Assembly: GCA_025618425.1 (NCBI GenBank)
Contig: CM046832.1
Span: 73,434,619 to 73,498,618, forward strand
Source: Heliocidaris tuberculata
Taxonomy: Eukaryota > Echinodermata > Echinoidea > Camarodonta > Echinometridae
Length of the DNA stretch: 64,000 nt
Direction: 5' to 3'
Numbering within the stretch: position 1 is the stretch's first letter; each line of letters begins with the position of its first letter. The translations under genes and the position numbers were made by a program. The notes beneath the pieces were generated by a model. The model saw nothing but the letters and a program-made list of their open reading frames with translations, did not search any database and was not told the origin of the DNA. Of this stretch, positions 32,087 to 43,868 are shown piece after piece.

Positions 32087-32304
32087 AGACCGCTTCGGTA
32101 ATGTATGCAAATTTTATACATACCTTTCAAACAATGGTTGTTCTTGACAACCTGAAAGCTTGCCGGACATAGCAGCAAATAATGTATGCAAACTGGATTC
32201 CAAGCATTGAGGCTCATTTATATAAAGCAGGTTAATGGAATAGCTCGTCACTAGGTGCTCAGAGAATTATGTGCATAAATTTGTATACATTACAGAAGCG
32301 GTCT
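32087..32304. mobile_element. MITE with AGACCGCTTCGGTAATGTAT ends
   Basis: Left AGACCGCTTCGGTAATGTAT and GCAAATTTTATACAT; right ATGTGCATAAATTTGTATAC and ATTACAGAAGCGGTCT. The inverted repeats are about 35 bp with one or two mismatches. No coding sequence. Confidence 0.75.
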
Positions 32305-33100
32305 ATTCTATTGAGTAATATGTGCTGAGCTGAGCTGGGGGAAGTTACATTCAACTGTCTATTGTAGAATGTTAGTGTAGCCAAAGACTTTTAATAGTAT
32401 CAAGACAGATTACTCTTACCTACTTCCGTAGTACATTTGGCAGGCGTAAATTGCTTAAAAAGACTTGGGAGAAAATACGTTCGCCATAGGTATAACACGT
32501 GAAAAAGATGTCACATTTTTTTCTTGATAATTTATATCTTACTCTATCTTTTTTAAGTCTGATTTTTGCACGAGAGAAAGGATGGATAGTTAAAAAAAAA
32601 CATTTCTTGAACCTTTATTGTCAATAAATGCCACTATATGAATGTCTGATTTTTGACAGAGTCATCTGCCATAGGGTTAACACGTGGAAATATGGATTTT
32701 AAGAATGATTATAGTTCCCCTAGCATTACCTTGAATTTATTGTAAATTTGGATTACATGTAATTTGAGACTCTGAAAAAGCTTAATGAAGCTTTAATGAA
32801 GCTGTTCTATCACCGAATTACGCCTAGCCAAATGACTGATCATGCAAGCAGAATAACTGAGCTGAATAGTGACCGACAAGGTGTCTAGTCCTATAGCTGG
32901 GCTAGGGTCTACCCATCTGCGATCCCGATCAAGTTGGTGGTGTTGTCAATGGAACTCAGTCTGCTTGCCTCAAACTTTGCTCATCAAAGTTTTTTGTTTG
33001 CTGATCGCCGTTTAGTTTGGCTTCAGCCAACGAAACCGACAGCCCCGAGAGACCGACAATGTAGTGGGAGGGGGCTTCTGAACCAAATGAGTCTGACACT
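32305..33100. other. Spacer, no gene recognised
   Basis: The phrase GCCATAGG.TAACACGTG.AAA occurs at about 32483 and 32669, a diverged direct repeat. 32935-33100 is an open but unconvincing stretch next to the MITE. Confidence 0.4.
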
Positions 33101-33109
33101 GACAGTCCA

Positions 33110-33275
33110 TAGTTTGCAGGCACAAACCCTGGTCAGTCGTAAAAGAGTGTCTCTGCACTGTAAGACTACAATAGGCCATACTATAGCTGCTCCTGACACA
33201 GGCCAGAAGGTAGCTGTATTAGGCTTCTCTCAAGACACAATGATTTTCTGATGAAGTGTCTGTGCTTGCAGACTA
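33110..33275. mobile_element. Mutator-like MITE, copy 1 (9-bp duplication)
   Basis: It begins TAGTTTGCAGGCACAAACCC and ends TGTGCTTGCAGACTA. The flanks are GACAGTCCA on both sides (33101-33109 and 33276-33284), a perfect 9-bp target duplication as in the MuDR/Mutator superfamily. The body shares 'TAAGACTAC.ATAGGCCAT' and 'TAGCTG.ATTAGGCT.CTCTCAAGACA' with the copies at 37193, 43456 and 48243. Confidence 0.8.
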
Positions 33276-33287
33276 GACAGTCCATGA

Positions 33288-33614
33288 CAGGGGCGAATAC
33301 AGGATGTAGTAAAAGGGGTGGGGGGGGGGGGGGTGGGGGCACACAAATGCAGGGCTGTCAACTTCGGGGGAACTGCTTGGAGGGAGATTCATATTTTTCT
33401 CTTCCCGCAAGCCCTCCAAAAGTCGCTCAGTGGGGGTTATCAGATTTTATGGGATCCAGTATTCCTCCATAATTCTCTGACAAGCAAAAAATAAAAAATA
33501 AAAAATTAATAATAAGTTATCAGTTCTAAAAGGGGGCACAATGATGTATAAGTTTCTTTCAAAAGATGGGGGCACGGGCCAGGTATGCGCCCCCCCCCCC
33601 TAAATCCGCCACCG
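33288..33614. mobile_element. hAT-like MITE with perfect 8-bp duplication
   Basis: Starts CAGGGGCGAATACAGGAT, ends AAATCCGCCACCG. GTCCATGA is present at 33280-33287 and 33615-33622, a perfect 8-bp target duplication. It contains G- and C-runs and an AAT-rich stretch at 33485-33515. It landed right at the edge of the Mutator-like MITE's own duplication. Confidence 0.8.
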
Positions 33615-33808
33615 GTCCATGAGACTGTCACGTCAATCTTGCGGGGTGTGCCTTTTTACAAGTTTTCTCGGAGGGTTAATAGACCGACATTGTTAGCCTC
33701 ATGGGCTCCCAAACTAATGGTACTCGTTGCGGTTATATTTACGTTTTAGGCAAGAGCCCGCGTATGCCTGTATATAGTTTGTAGTTCAAGAGAATGTAAT
33801 TCCTGTTC

Positions 33809-33971
33809 CAGGGGTGGATCCAGGATTTTGTAAAAGAGGGGGCACAGAGCCGGTAAAGTACACAATGAAGGAGGCAATTATTTTTTCATTGTGTACTTAA
33901 GGTATACTAATTGGGTTTCAAAAAGGGTGCCGCGGCCGATTCGCGCCCCCCTCCCCCTGGATCCACCCTTG
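33809..33971. mobile_element. hAT-like MITE, third related copy
   Basis: CAGGGGTGGATCCAGGATTT to CTGGATCCACCCTTG. The inside carries AGAGGGGGCACAGAGCCGG and TGTGTACTTAAGGTAT, closely related to 6991-7148. No clear target duplication. Confidence 0.7.
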
Positions 33972-35539
33972 CTATTCTGTCGTGGATGTGAAGAATGGGA
34001 TTGCATAATGTTGGTGGTCAATCTCATTAAATGTAGAGATTGAAAAAAAAAAAGAGATCATTATTTTGTCCTCATTTCTATTGGAGTCATTTTTACAGAT
34101 TGGTTGTAAGAGAGAATAAGAGAGTATGAGAAAATGAAAGCCTGTGGGGGGGGGGGGGGAGACAAATAGAGCTGGGGGGAGACAGAATAGGACTTGTAAT
34201 AAATGAATTTCGGTTACTAGTTAATTCAATTCAAAATACGGAGGCCGTTTTTCCCCTTTTCATCATACAATTGGTAGCCATTAGGCCCTATTGCGCTGGT
34301 GAGGGCTTCGGAGCAAGCCCCTATACTGTTTTCTTCGCCTGCCGTCTCAAACTGCTACAGCAGAATATTAAAAATAACTCAACGTCAGTTATTTGTGTTG
34401 GTAGTGTATCCAGGAATGCAGGGGGAGGGGAGGGGGCTCACGCATGACGAACAAAATATCAGATGCCTACTATTCTGAATTTTCGGACAAGCAAGGAAAA
34501 AAAGTTGTCACATTTTTCATGTTCCTTCTGTGCCGGGGGTGGGGGGGGGGGGGCACACATTTCCTTTCATTCGATGTGTAACTTAGAAATGTCAGATTTG
34601 GTTTTGGCTGGCACGTAGTAGGAGCACTTGCATTCATGGATACACCACCAATAAAGATACGAGAATCTTGGATACGCCACTCTTAATTAATCTTTATATT
34701 TATATAAGGAATTGCTCGCACGCAATCTCATTTTAATAAAGCCTTTTCTGTCTTGACTTTTAACAGAATAAGGCCTCTAAATTTACATTACAAGTCTATA
34801 TAATCCCTTTAATTTGCAATAATCATGATATCAAATGAAATATTCTGATTTAGAAAAATGAAGATAGCATTTTATTATTTTTTTTAAAATACTTTCCTCG
34901 ACATTCCCGTCAGATATCGCAGTGTTTGATCATACAGAGCTTAACACCAGGGAACATGTTGGACCACGCCCCCCCCCCCCCCCCATCACATAAATATTAA
35001 TAGAAATTTCACAGCAAATAACTTTAACAAAAATACAAACATCTCTCCTAGCTCCCTCTCCTCCCTGGTGCAGTTAGAGTTGATTCCTATCTGTTTGGGG
35101 ACATAAGTTTGTATTTGAAAGGACAATATCAAGATTATGCCCTTTACGGCTTTACAAAAAGCGATTTTCAAAAACAAAAAAAAAAAATGGAAAAAAAAAA
35201 GAAAGAAAGAAAATAAAAAATACAAACATCTTGATAAAGACTATAACCATTCCCTCTGGGCCGATCGACATGTACCATAAGCGTGCTTTATTTCGGGACT
35301 GAGCACTCTTCGTATTTATACTCTTTGTTGTAGGTGACTGATGAGTGACAGATGAAGTCATTGCAGGAGTGAGATCTGGAGCATTTCTGTAGGGTGGAGC
35401 TTATGAGTTTGGGAAAAATATTTCAAAAAACATTGACAAATTTATGAAACATATCTAGATGTTTGAATAATAGAATATTAGATGTATTCATCCCTGCACA
35501 TTTCAAAAATGATTTTAATAAAATTGCTGGCCCTTTAAA
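33972..35539. other. Spacer with G-runs, no gene
   Basis: G-runs at 34146-34159 and 34539-34552, a C-run at 34970-34984 and an A/GAAA-rich stretch at 35172-35222. 35336-35540 is the partner of 31806-31918. The 'GTATCCAGGAATGCAGGGGG' at about 34406 may be a hAT-like MITE end. Confidence 0.4.
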
Positions 35540-36122
35540 GGGGAATCCAACCTTAATAGCAAGTTGCTTTGAAAGGAAGAGGAAAAATCAGAGAAGCAGA
35601 TTGGTGAAAGTTTGAACGAAATCGGACAAGCAATAAAAAAATTATAAATTTTTGAAAGTTGTAATCACTATGCATATGGGAATTTCAAATTGGCCGAATA
35701 GGTAATGTCACTGTGATGTAGCTGTGGACAACTCTCCCATTCGCTCTAACACACAAAATGACTAAAATGTCACTTTTTTCAAAATGCATTACTCAGTAGG
35801 ATCTTTTCGTTCATAAGGACCTATAACAATATGCTATCTCCAATATATTTTGAGTACTGCCCCGAGGGTAAAAGCGCCTCGAAGAAAACCGCAAATTAAT
35901 GATATTTTTGTGTACGACAAATGGGAGAGTTGTCCACAAAAATGTCATAATTGACTCGCCAAATTGCCAATTTGAGATTCGCATAGATGTAGTGATCTCA
36001 TTTTTCAAACATCCATAACTTTCTTTGTCCTTGTCCGATTTCTTTCAAACTTTCACCATCCTGTTTTTCTTATTTTTCTGCTTTCACACAAATCATCTCA
36101 TTACCAAGGTTGGATTGCCATG
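35540..36122. mobile_element. Long-TIR MITE (GGTTGGATT family)
   Basis: Left: AATCCAACCTTAATAGCAAG, then GTGAAAGTTTGAACGAAATC and CAACTCTCCCATTCG. Right, inverted: ATGGGAGAGTTGTCCACA, GATTTCTTTCAAACTTTCAC, CATTACCAAGGTTGGATT. The arms are at least 200 bp and moderately diverged. Non-coding. Confidence 0.75.
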
Positions 36123-37192
36123 CAAGGCCAAGCATCAAGGCACTATATGTGCCTGCCCCGATGAAACACGAAACGACGATGAATGACCAATCACGACACG
36201 TTCTCATATACTGGTTTAGCTAAACATGCTAAAGATTTAATTTTGAAAGTTTCCTCTCAATCCGCATATCCATCTCTATACTTTAGCCAATGCCGTAAGA
36301 ACTACAAATAAACAAAGTAAACAAACAAATAAATATATAAAGGAATAGGTCGCAAACAACTATTCTAATAATAAAGTTAATTATAACACACGAGTGAACG
36401 TAATTATATTTGTTAAACACGAAAACTATCATTTGAGATGAAATAATCATGTTAAGTAATGTCTAGTATTGGATTAACGCCAACAGAAATCAGATTATCT
36501 GTATTAAAAGCGGACATAAGCTAGCTTATTCTAGCACAAGATTAAAGTTAAACTGGATTAAAATGCTAATGTGAACAAACCAGGCATTCATTATATACAC
36601 GAGCCTGCCTAGTCAAAGCAGAAATTAAATACAGATTAGTGTGAACGGGACCACATTCCAAAGTGGACTGGTCATCGACCCCACACACAGCTAGCAGACA
36701 GACCTTCTTTGTTTCCCAAACTCGAGATGCTCCTAGATGCATATAGACTAACTACCAGACCCTATTTACACGACTATATTTACAGTATTATGAAAATACA
36801 TAATCAACAATCATGTCTTACTTCCATACTTCTTATTTTATTTAGACTAAAGCCTGAAAGAAGTTACAGGGTTATACAAAGAAGGTTTATACAAAGGAAA
36901 TATATGAAATCAACAAATAGTATAACAATATGACTTTGAATAATGCTTACCACTGTGCCTGTTGGCATCAAAGGCAGACAAATCTCTGAGTTGATACGAA
37001 TTCTGCAATACTGTTTCCCATCCACATGATCCAATTAATAATAATGAAAATATAGTTGAAACCAATAAAGTTTAGATTCATAAAGTTGAAATCAGTATTG
37101 CAATGACACTGCTCTCCTGTACTGACACGCAAGCATGCCGAGTGGCATCTTGTCAGCAGTAACAATATCTTGTGTCACATCTACCCCAATCC
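36123..37192. other. Spacer, no gene recognised
   Basis: AT-rich. 37151-37186 (TATCTTGTGTCACATCTACC) recurs inverted at 61361-61383 beside the right arm of the large inverted repeat, so it belongs to a dispersed repeat. Confidence 0.4.
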
Positions 37193-37290
37193 TAGTTTGC
37201 AGGCACAGACCCTGGTCTGTCGTACAAGAGAGTCTGCGCTGTAAGACTACCATAGGCCATGTACTGTAGCTGCTCCTGACCAGGGTTTGT
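37193..37290. mobile_element. Mutator-like MITE, truncated copy
   Basis: Starts TAGTTTGCAGGCACAGACCC and follows the copy at 48243 in reverse orientation through GACTACCATAGGCCATGTAC and TGTAGCTGCTCCTGACC. The other end is missing. Confidence 0.7.
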
Positions 37291-37490
37291 ACAACAAGTG
37301 GGGTCATAAGCATTTATTGCGCTTATAGGAGGAGCTTAGCGCTCAGAGGGATCGTCATGGTAACAATGATTGACATTCACTATCAGAGCTGGCTGAGTGA
37401 GTCTGAGGTCAACTTGCTGGAGATTGCACCATTACATAACACATTGGAATGCATCTTCATTTCACATGCTCCATTCCCTGTTATGCTATA

Positions 37491-37665
37491 CAGTGGAACC
37501 TCGATATAAAGAGCACTGATATAACAAACTCTCGTTATAACAAGGTGATTTTCCTGGTCCCATCTCTTTGTATTCTATTGTATTTTGGCCCTGATATAAC
37601 AAGGTTTCGATATAAAGAGGTAATTTCTCTGGTCCCAAGGACCTCGTTATAATGAGATTCCACTG
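37491..37665. mobile_element. pogo/Tigger-like MITE with TA duplication
   Basis: The left end CAGTGGAACCTCGATATAAA and the right end CCTCGTTATAATGAGATTCC plus ACTG are inverted. TA flanks both sides. CAGTGGAACCTCG is the familiar terminal type of pogo-group elements. 175 bp, no ORF. Confidence 0.85.
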
Positions 37666-37667
37666 TA

Positions 37668-39331
37668 CTCGCATGCATGGTATGAAGAATTACATGTAGG
37701 CCTACATATAAACTCCTTGGTCTGTTCAGGTCTGTTAGGGATTGTTTTTGCCATCATGAATTTGTGTTACTTTCCTATCAGTTTGAAGAAGGAGGTGACT
37801 GCTATTATGCATCAAAAGAGTAGTATGGCCTGCATATAGTATGTCATACTAAGTATTCAAACTTAGTATCAAATAAAAAATATTTTGATTTTCAATGATT
37901 TAAGGATGTCACATACTCTTTGTGATGAAAAGATTTGTTGCACAACTAATCAAAATTTAAAGCAACTTTTACAAAATGTTTTGGGCAGATTTCAAAAAGT
38001 TTTAGTGCTATTATACATTTTACTGTAACAGCAATTGTTCGAGCTATGAAATACAAAGGTTGAAACTTCAAAACAAATAGTTTTTCTTCAGATTGGCACT
38101 GAAAACGAATGAGAGAGGGAGAGAGAGAGAGAGATTTATCAAGTATTGTATTGTCTCTCACATCTGACACAAATCTCATCTCATTTTCAGTATATCACGC
38201 TACAAATTGCACAACTTTTTTTTTTTACTTTCTTCACCTGTTCTAAATGTAACGGGCTGATACAATATCCAGCTATATGTGGAAATATGCCCATGCATGG
38301 AAAACTATGACTTTCTATTATTCTCAAGATCGAATGAAAGCTTTTATCACAATACAAGTATTACTTTACTTTTCTATATCAGGCCTCAAAACTCCTCTAT
38401 TTCAGCAGAGATGTAAATACTCTCTTAACTGGAGGACCCTGCACCTTTGCATTTTTTAACAAAAACTTTGTGCTACATAGATGCTGTGAATAATATCACC
38501 ATCTTTCAAAAATATTAATTTTTACACAAAGGACCTTCAGAGGGATTTCCAGTATCATTATTGTAGCTACCGCACATCAGAGTAGAAAGCCTTTTTCTAA
38601 ATAGGCTTAATATACCCAAAAAATTGTCTTACACTCTAAAAAAATGATTTGAAGAAAATATATAGCAGAATTTATGCAGCCATCAAATTCTTTTAATGTG
38701 CTTGATATTTGAATGGGAAAGCAAAAAATGGAGAATCACGAACAGTGCATAAGTTTTCCTAATTTTTGCTGTAGTTTTGAGAAAAAAGGAATTTGATCAT
38801 GTCTCCTTCTTATTTTGCCCTTTTCCCATCAAAGTTTCCTGTAACTCTAACAACAGTCTATTTGCATTTTACTTGACTCAAGGGTTTAACAAATTTGTTG
38901 TCAAGATTAGCTTTCTTTTATAGATGAACTAGCAAGATGTGATTCCAATCAGTTTAAAGTGATGGTTGACAAACTGAAAAGGAAAACAAAACTAGGCTGA
39001 CAATTTTTTTCAATTAAATATGTAAAAATCTTCAGGCAAGTTCATGGTATATTTGTGCATAATTATGCCATTCCACTATTAATTAATGCCAAACTGAGAA
39101 GAAGGGATGGTTCAATTTACTAATAATCACACCTCTATTTTAATTTTCCTAAATGTTTCCCCTAAATTTTGCATTGGATGGAATAATTAGCTTTAAAAGA
39201 AGACTTTTTAAGAAAATTTCTGTTTGATTATAAAAGTGTACCAATCACCAACAAAAGTAATTTGTGTATGGCATAGAGAGTATAAAGTCAACCTCATAGA
39301 ATTTCACCTAGCATTCTATAGGTCATTAGTT
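37668..39331. other. Spacer, no gene recognised
   Basis: AT-rich, with a (GA)n stretch at 38112-38134. Nothing else identified. Confidence 0.4.
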
Positions 39332-39880
39332 AAAGGGAAAGTCCAGCACCCGGACATTAACTTGATTTCAAAAGAAGCAGAAAAATTAAGGAAACAGATC
39401 AATGAAAGTTTGAGCAAAATCCAATAAGAAATAAGTATGTGTTTTAATTTAAGCTGTAATCAATCAAACACAAGTTGGCAACTCCGTGTGACGTATCTTG
39501 CGAGCTCCTCTCCCATTTGCCCTGTACTGGAAAAAAACCATACATTTTTCTACTTTCTATAAAGAAAATATTTAATCATATATGCACCCTAGATATAATC
39601 ATCTCACTTATGCTTTTACCCCCCAAAAATGTATGATACAAATTTATTCCCTCATCAAAAACAAAAACAAAAACAAAATGAAAATAGATGACTTTTTGTT
39701 ACGTTTTGTATACAGAGCAAATGGAAAAGGAGCTCTCAAGATACGTCACAGAGTTAACAATTTGTTTGTGTTTGATTGATTATCGGATTTTGCTCAGACT
39801 TTCATTGATCTGTCTGTCTCTTTATTTTTTTCGGCTTCTTTTAAAATCAACTTAATATCAGGGTGGACTTTCCCCTTTGA
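39332..39880. mobile_element. Long-TIR MITE (AAAGGGAAAGTCC family)
   Basis: Left AAAGGGAAAGTCCAGCACCC and right GGGTGGACTTTCCCCTTTGA are inverted. Further matched pairs are GAAAGTTTGAGCAAAATCC with CGGATTTTGCTCAGACTTTC, and GTGTGACGTATCTTGCGAGC with GCTCTCAAGATACGTCACAG. The whole arms are self-complementary over roughly 200 bp, with an (AAAAC)n loop. Other copies are at 6780 and 20440. Confidence 0.8.
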
Positions 39881-41731
39881 TGCCCAACTGAAAAGTAGGA
39901 ATGGTTTAATACTCCAACAATTATATTTCATTCTAATTTCCCAAAATGTTTCCCCAAAATTTTGCATGAGATTTATGGAATATTCAACTTTAAAAGGATG
40001 ACTTTGAAAGAAATTTCGGGTTTATTTAATATCAAAAACATTCTGTCAATAGCAGTGTTAAAAAAAAAAAGAACCTAAACACCAAAGAGCTTTTCAGTTC
40101 TGCTTGTTTTATCAATGAGGGATGGTGGCGAATAAAACCGGTTAGAAAAATAAACTGAACATCATCAATAGACATGATAAAAGGTTGCCTATAGTGAAGA
40201 AATGTACATTGAATACTGAAATTTGTATTTCAGGTTTTCTTTTAAAGAGTTAATGTCGTGTACTGGGGAACTATCATTTTTTCACTGGTACTTCGGTCTA
40301 TATTACAATTTTGATGAGAAAAATAATCCAGCTTTGAATTGTAACGATTGTGTTATTCATCAGCTAAAGTCAAACGACTCTGATGTTCATCTTTCCTGCT
40401 TATGAAAACGTCTTTTTGCTCTCGAATATTTGTTTCTTAAAATGCAGCAAATTCTTATTCTCACGTATGCAAAATAAAGAAAGGAAGATAGTGAGTGAGA
40501 AAGACAGAACATCTTTGAAGAAAAGGAGATCATTAGACCATTTTTTTTTCTTCATTTTGGCGGGGTGGGGGTTGGGGGAGGGGTCAGAGAGAATTTGTTG
40601 TCAAGTAAATGTAACCTGGAAATTTTCTAACAAGCTTTTTAAAAAAATTGGCTACATGCCGACAGGCTATACAAATTAAAATTTTGCCAATAAAAAATGC
40701 CACACCCTTATTTAGACCACTGGGAGTCTTGTCAAATAAAATAGTTATATTTTTAGAAACAGAGGGAGAGAGAGAGAGAAAGAAAGGGGAGGGTAAAGAA
40801 ACCATTTTTTTGTCTGGAGAAGGAGATGAAAAGAAAGAGAATCTGAGAAGAAAGTAAAATGTAAGAAAGAAGTCCGAGTGAGGAGAAAGAGCGGTAGATA
40901 AGATAATTTAGTTACAGAGGGGATAAAGGGAGAAGAATATTCTCAGTATAAACTTATGAATAAAAGGGAAAAGATGATAATTTCATTAGGCCTAAAAGGG
41001 AGGGATAGAGAGATATTGATGGCAAGAAAAAAGTGGTATGACTATTTTTTAAACATTGATTTGATTCGATTTGAACTGGTTTATGTATCTTCATTTTACA
41101 TTCACTTATGAGGGAGGGGAAGTGCAGAGAAAATAACAGAGGAGAAATACTGAGAGAGAAAGAGGGAGCGAGAGAGAGAGAGAGAGAAACGACAAGAATG
41201 TCTAAAGGAAGAACGTTTATTAAAAAAAAAGGAAAAAAAAGAGTATATTGGGAATTACGAAAGCAATCGTTTTGAACTATGAAACTAAAACTTTCTCTAC
41301 AAGTCAGTGACGACCCAGTCCGATTTGTTAGAGAAGTCACATAGAAAAGGAGTTTCGTAAAGCATGGGTCCCTTTCCTCCATCTTTTGTCACTTGGATGT
41401 TCTTGCCATCCCTATCTACTTGAATGAACAAATGGACAGGTTTACTAACATATTTCATTTGGAAAAAGAATATTCACATGCTCTTCAGTGGCAACAGGGA
41501 AGAATGTCAATTTTGTGGACCCTGACCCACATCCCATTCATGTTTTATCACATTCTGTCTCTTTCATCTATTACTCTGTATGTATATTTCGTTTTATGGT
41601 CAAATAAATGATAATGATTCGTAACAACAATTACAACAAACAAGAACGATAATTATGATGATTAATGACGTATTACCAAATCAATTATGATAAAAATAAA
41701 ACAGTGAGATTACTTCCTTTTGAAACCATTT
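39881..41731. other. Spacer with GA-rich microsatellites, no gene
   Basis: GAGA-rich stretches at 40763-40790 and 41150-41190, G-run near 40563-40581. Open frames here are low-complexity or unrecognised. Confidence 0.4.
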
Positions 41732-42335
41732 AAAATCGGACAACTTATGTAAAAGGTATTTTTAATGACATGAAAAACTAGGGAAAACTATGAAATTCAC
41801 TTCATTCCCTCAAACTTCACCTATCAATTTCTTTACATGTACATCAATAACATTCCCCCCCCCCCCCCCATTTTTGTCAAGGAATGTGATTTTCTCATAA
41901 CTTGAAGCAGGTAATATTTTTGCATGTACATGTATAGTATGAATTTCTCTATACAATATACATAAAAAATGAGTGATTATGAAAATGTATATTATGAAAA
42001 CAAACTCAATATTTTCGAGTTTACGCGAAAACGTGTTACTATAATGAACTTGGTTCAGGTTATGTGGAAGTCCTATTCTTGCAAAAAAAATGAGAATTTG
42101 TGTTATCAATATAAACAAAATAATTAGTGAGTTGTGAGGGAATGATTTCACAAGCTCATGGCAGGTTTGCCAATTTGTCAAGTGATTTTCATTCTTTTCC
42201 CTAGTTTTTCATATAAGTAACTTCCTCATGAGTTGTCCGATTTTCCACAAACTTTGTATGTTGTTGATCTGTTTGTCTTAGTTTTCTGCTTCTATATAAA
42301 ACTCAAGTAATCAAGGATCGGACTTCCCCTTTAGG
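41732..42335. mobile_element. Long-TIR MITE-like copy
   Basis: AAATCGGACAACTTATGTAA and CATGAAAAACTAGGGAAAA on the left face CCCTAGTTTTTCATATAAGT and ATGAGTTGTCCGATTTT on the right. The right outer part ends AAGGATCGGACTTCCCCTTT, related to the 39332 family end. The left outer end is not clear. Confidence 0.55.
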
Positions 42336-43440
42336 ACATACCTTAAATAAATCATTGACAACTCGAACAAATCGGACAGGGTCTTCACTGACTGGTAGAG
42401 AAATAGTTATAGTTTCAATTATAATTCAGTATGACTTTTCATCTTGCAAATTCGGATGGGGTTTTCGCCGGGATGCAGATAATTAGTTAGGGGCATATAT
42501 AGTTTCATCATAGGGTCCATGGTTTCATAACTTTAAACAAGGGAAATTTCCCTGCTTAAAACATTCGGATTAATTTACAATTTTTAAAGCTACATAGTTA
42601 TTGGTAGGCCTATACTGTACGTCTTATTGTAATATTTTCAGGGGACAAACAGTAATTGGCCAATTGAGGGAAAGACAGTGAAGTGAGGGAACAGGGAACT
42701 GACAGTAAAAAGAAAATCTAAGAGAACGTTACTTTTCTAATAATTTCTTGAGTGGTATACATGTAGGTCTATGCAAAAAAAAAAAAAAAAAAAAATGATC
42801 AGCACTACAGGATGCAGTGAGCAGTTTAAAAAAAAAAAAAAAATATCTCCTTACAGAAAAGGATCGATCGATAGGCACAAATGAGGAAGAGAAGCAAGAA
42901 GAGGAGAAAGAGGTGGGGAGAGGGAGAAGGAAAATGAAAAATATGATTAGAGACAAAGAAAACAATCATAGAAGAGAGCATTGGGGTATGCCTACTTGTA
43001 AACAAGAAGAGTGCACAGAGAGAGAGAGAGAGAGAGAGAAAGCATGAGAGAGGGGGAAGATGGAGAGGGAATGAGAGCATGATGAATCTAATTGAGATTC
43101 TACAAAAAAAAACTTTGGTAAAACGAGTTGCAGAATAAAGAAAAGTTGGAGACCTACAGGATGAAAAAAGACCATAGACCCAGGAAAAAGCAGACCTCTG
43201 CATTGTATGTGTACATAGCTCCATTCAATTTTGTGGGTAAAAGTAGTCACACTGGCAGAGTGTTGTTTTAATTTAACCACAGACTGGACCTTATCAGTAA
43301 TCTCATTATCTTGTAACTGGAAGTCTGATAGCCAGTCTCTGGGGATGCTGATGGACATTGTTTAGGAACCAATCACAGGTGACCCTGATGAAGTGGGTGG
43401 AGCCCGATTTTGGCCGTGGGAAACAGTTTTGGCAAACCTG
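42336..43440. other. Spacer with A-runs and GA repeats
   Basis: A-runs at 42775-42795 and 42828-42842 and (GA)n at 43017-43038. No gene recognised. Confidence 0.4.
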
Positions 43441-43455
43441 TACAGACCCTATATT

Positions 43456-43868
43456 GTCACGACCAGTAGGTAGCTGGATTAGGCTCCTCTCAAGACAATG
43501 ATTTTTTGATAAAGTGTCAAATTAGGGTCTGTGCTTGTCACGACCAGTAGGTAGCTGGATTAGGCTCCTCTCAAGACAATGATTTTTTGATAAAGTGTCA
43601 AATTAGGGTCTGTGCTTGTCACGACCAGTAGGTAGCTGGATTAGGCTCCTCTCAAGACAATGATTTTTTGATAAAGTGTCAAATTAGGGTCTGTGCTTGT
43701 CACGACCAGTAGGTAGCTGGATTAGGCTCCTCTCAAGACAATGATTTTTTGATAAAGTGTCAAATTAGGGTCTGTGCTTGTCACGACCAGTAGGTAGCTG
43801 GATTAGGCTCCTCTCAAGACAATGATTTTTTGATAAAGTGTCAAATTAGGGTCTGTGCTTGCAGACTA
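43456..43868. repeat. Five perfect 81-bp tandem repeats from a MITE
   Basis: GACCAGTAGGTAGCTGGATT recurs at 43461, 43542, 43623, 43704 and 43785, an exact 81-bp period. The unit (TCACGACCAGTAGG through TTAGGGTCTGTGCTTG) is the right half of the Mutator-like MITE seen whole at 48243-48428. The last unit runs into the normal terminus GCTTGCAGACTA. I see no base differences among the five units, so the amplification is recent or homogenised. Confidence 0.9.

Noticed and set aside
32934..33251. 105-residue open frame as a possible host gene
   Set aside because: Its last third is the Mutator-like MITE and it has no recognisable domain or splice support.
43456..43860. Regularly spaced repeats that could suggest a CRISPR array
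   Set aside because: Units are directly contiguous with no variable spacers, derive from a MITE and lie in an intron-containing eukaryotic genome.
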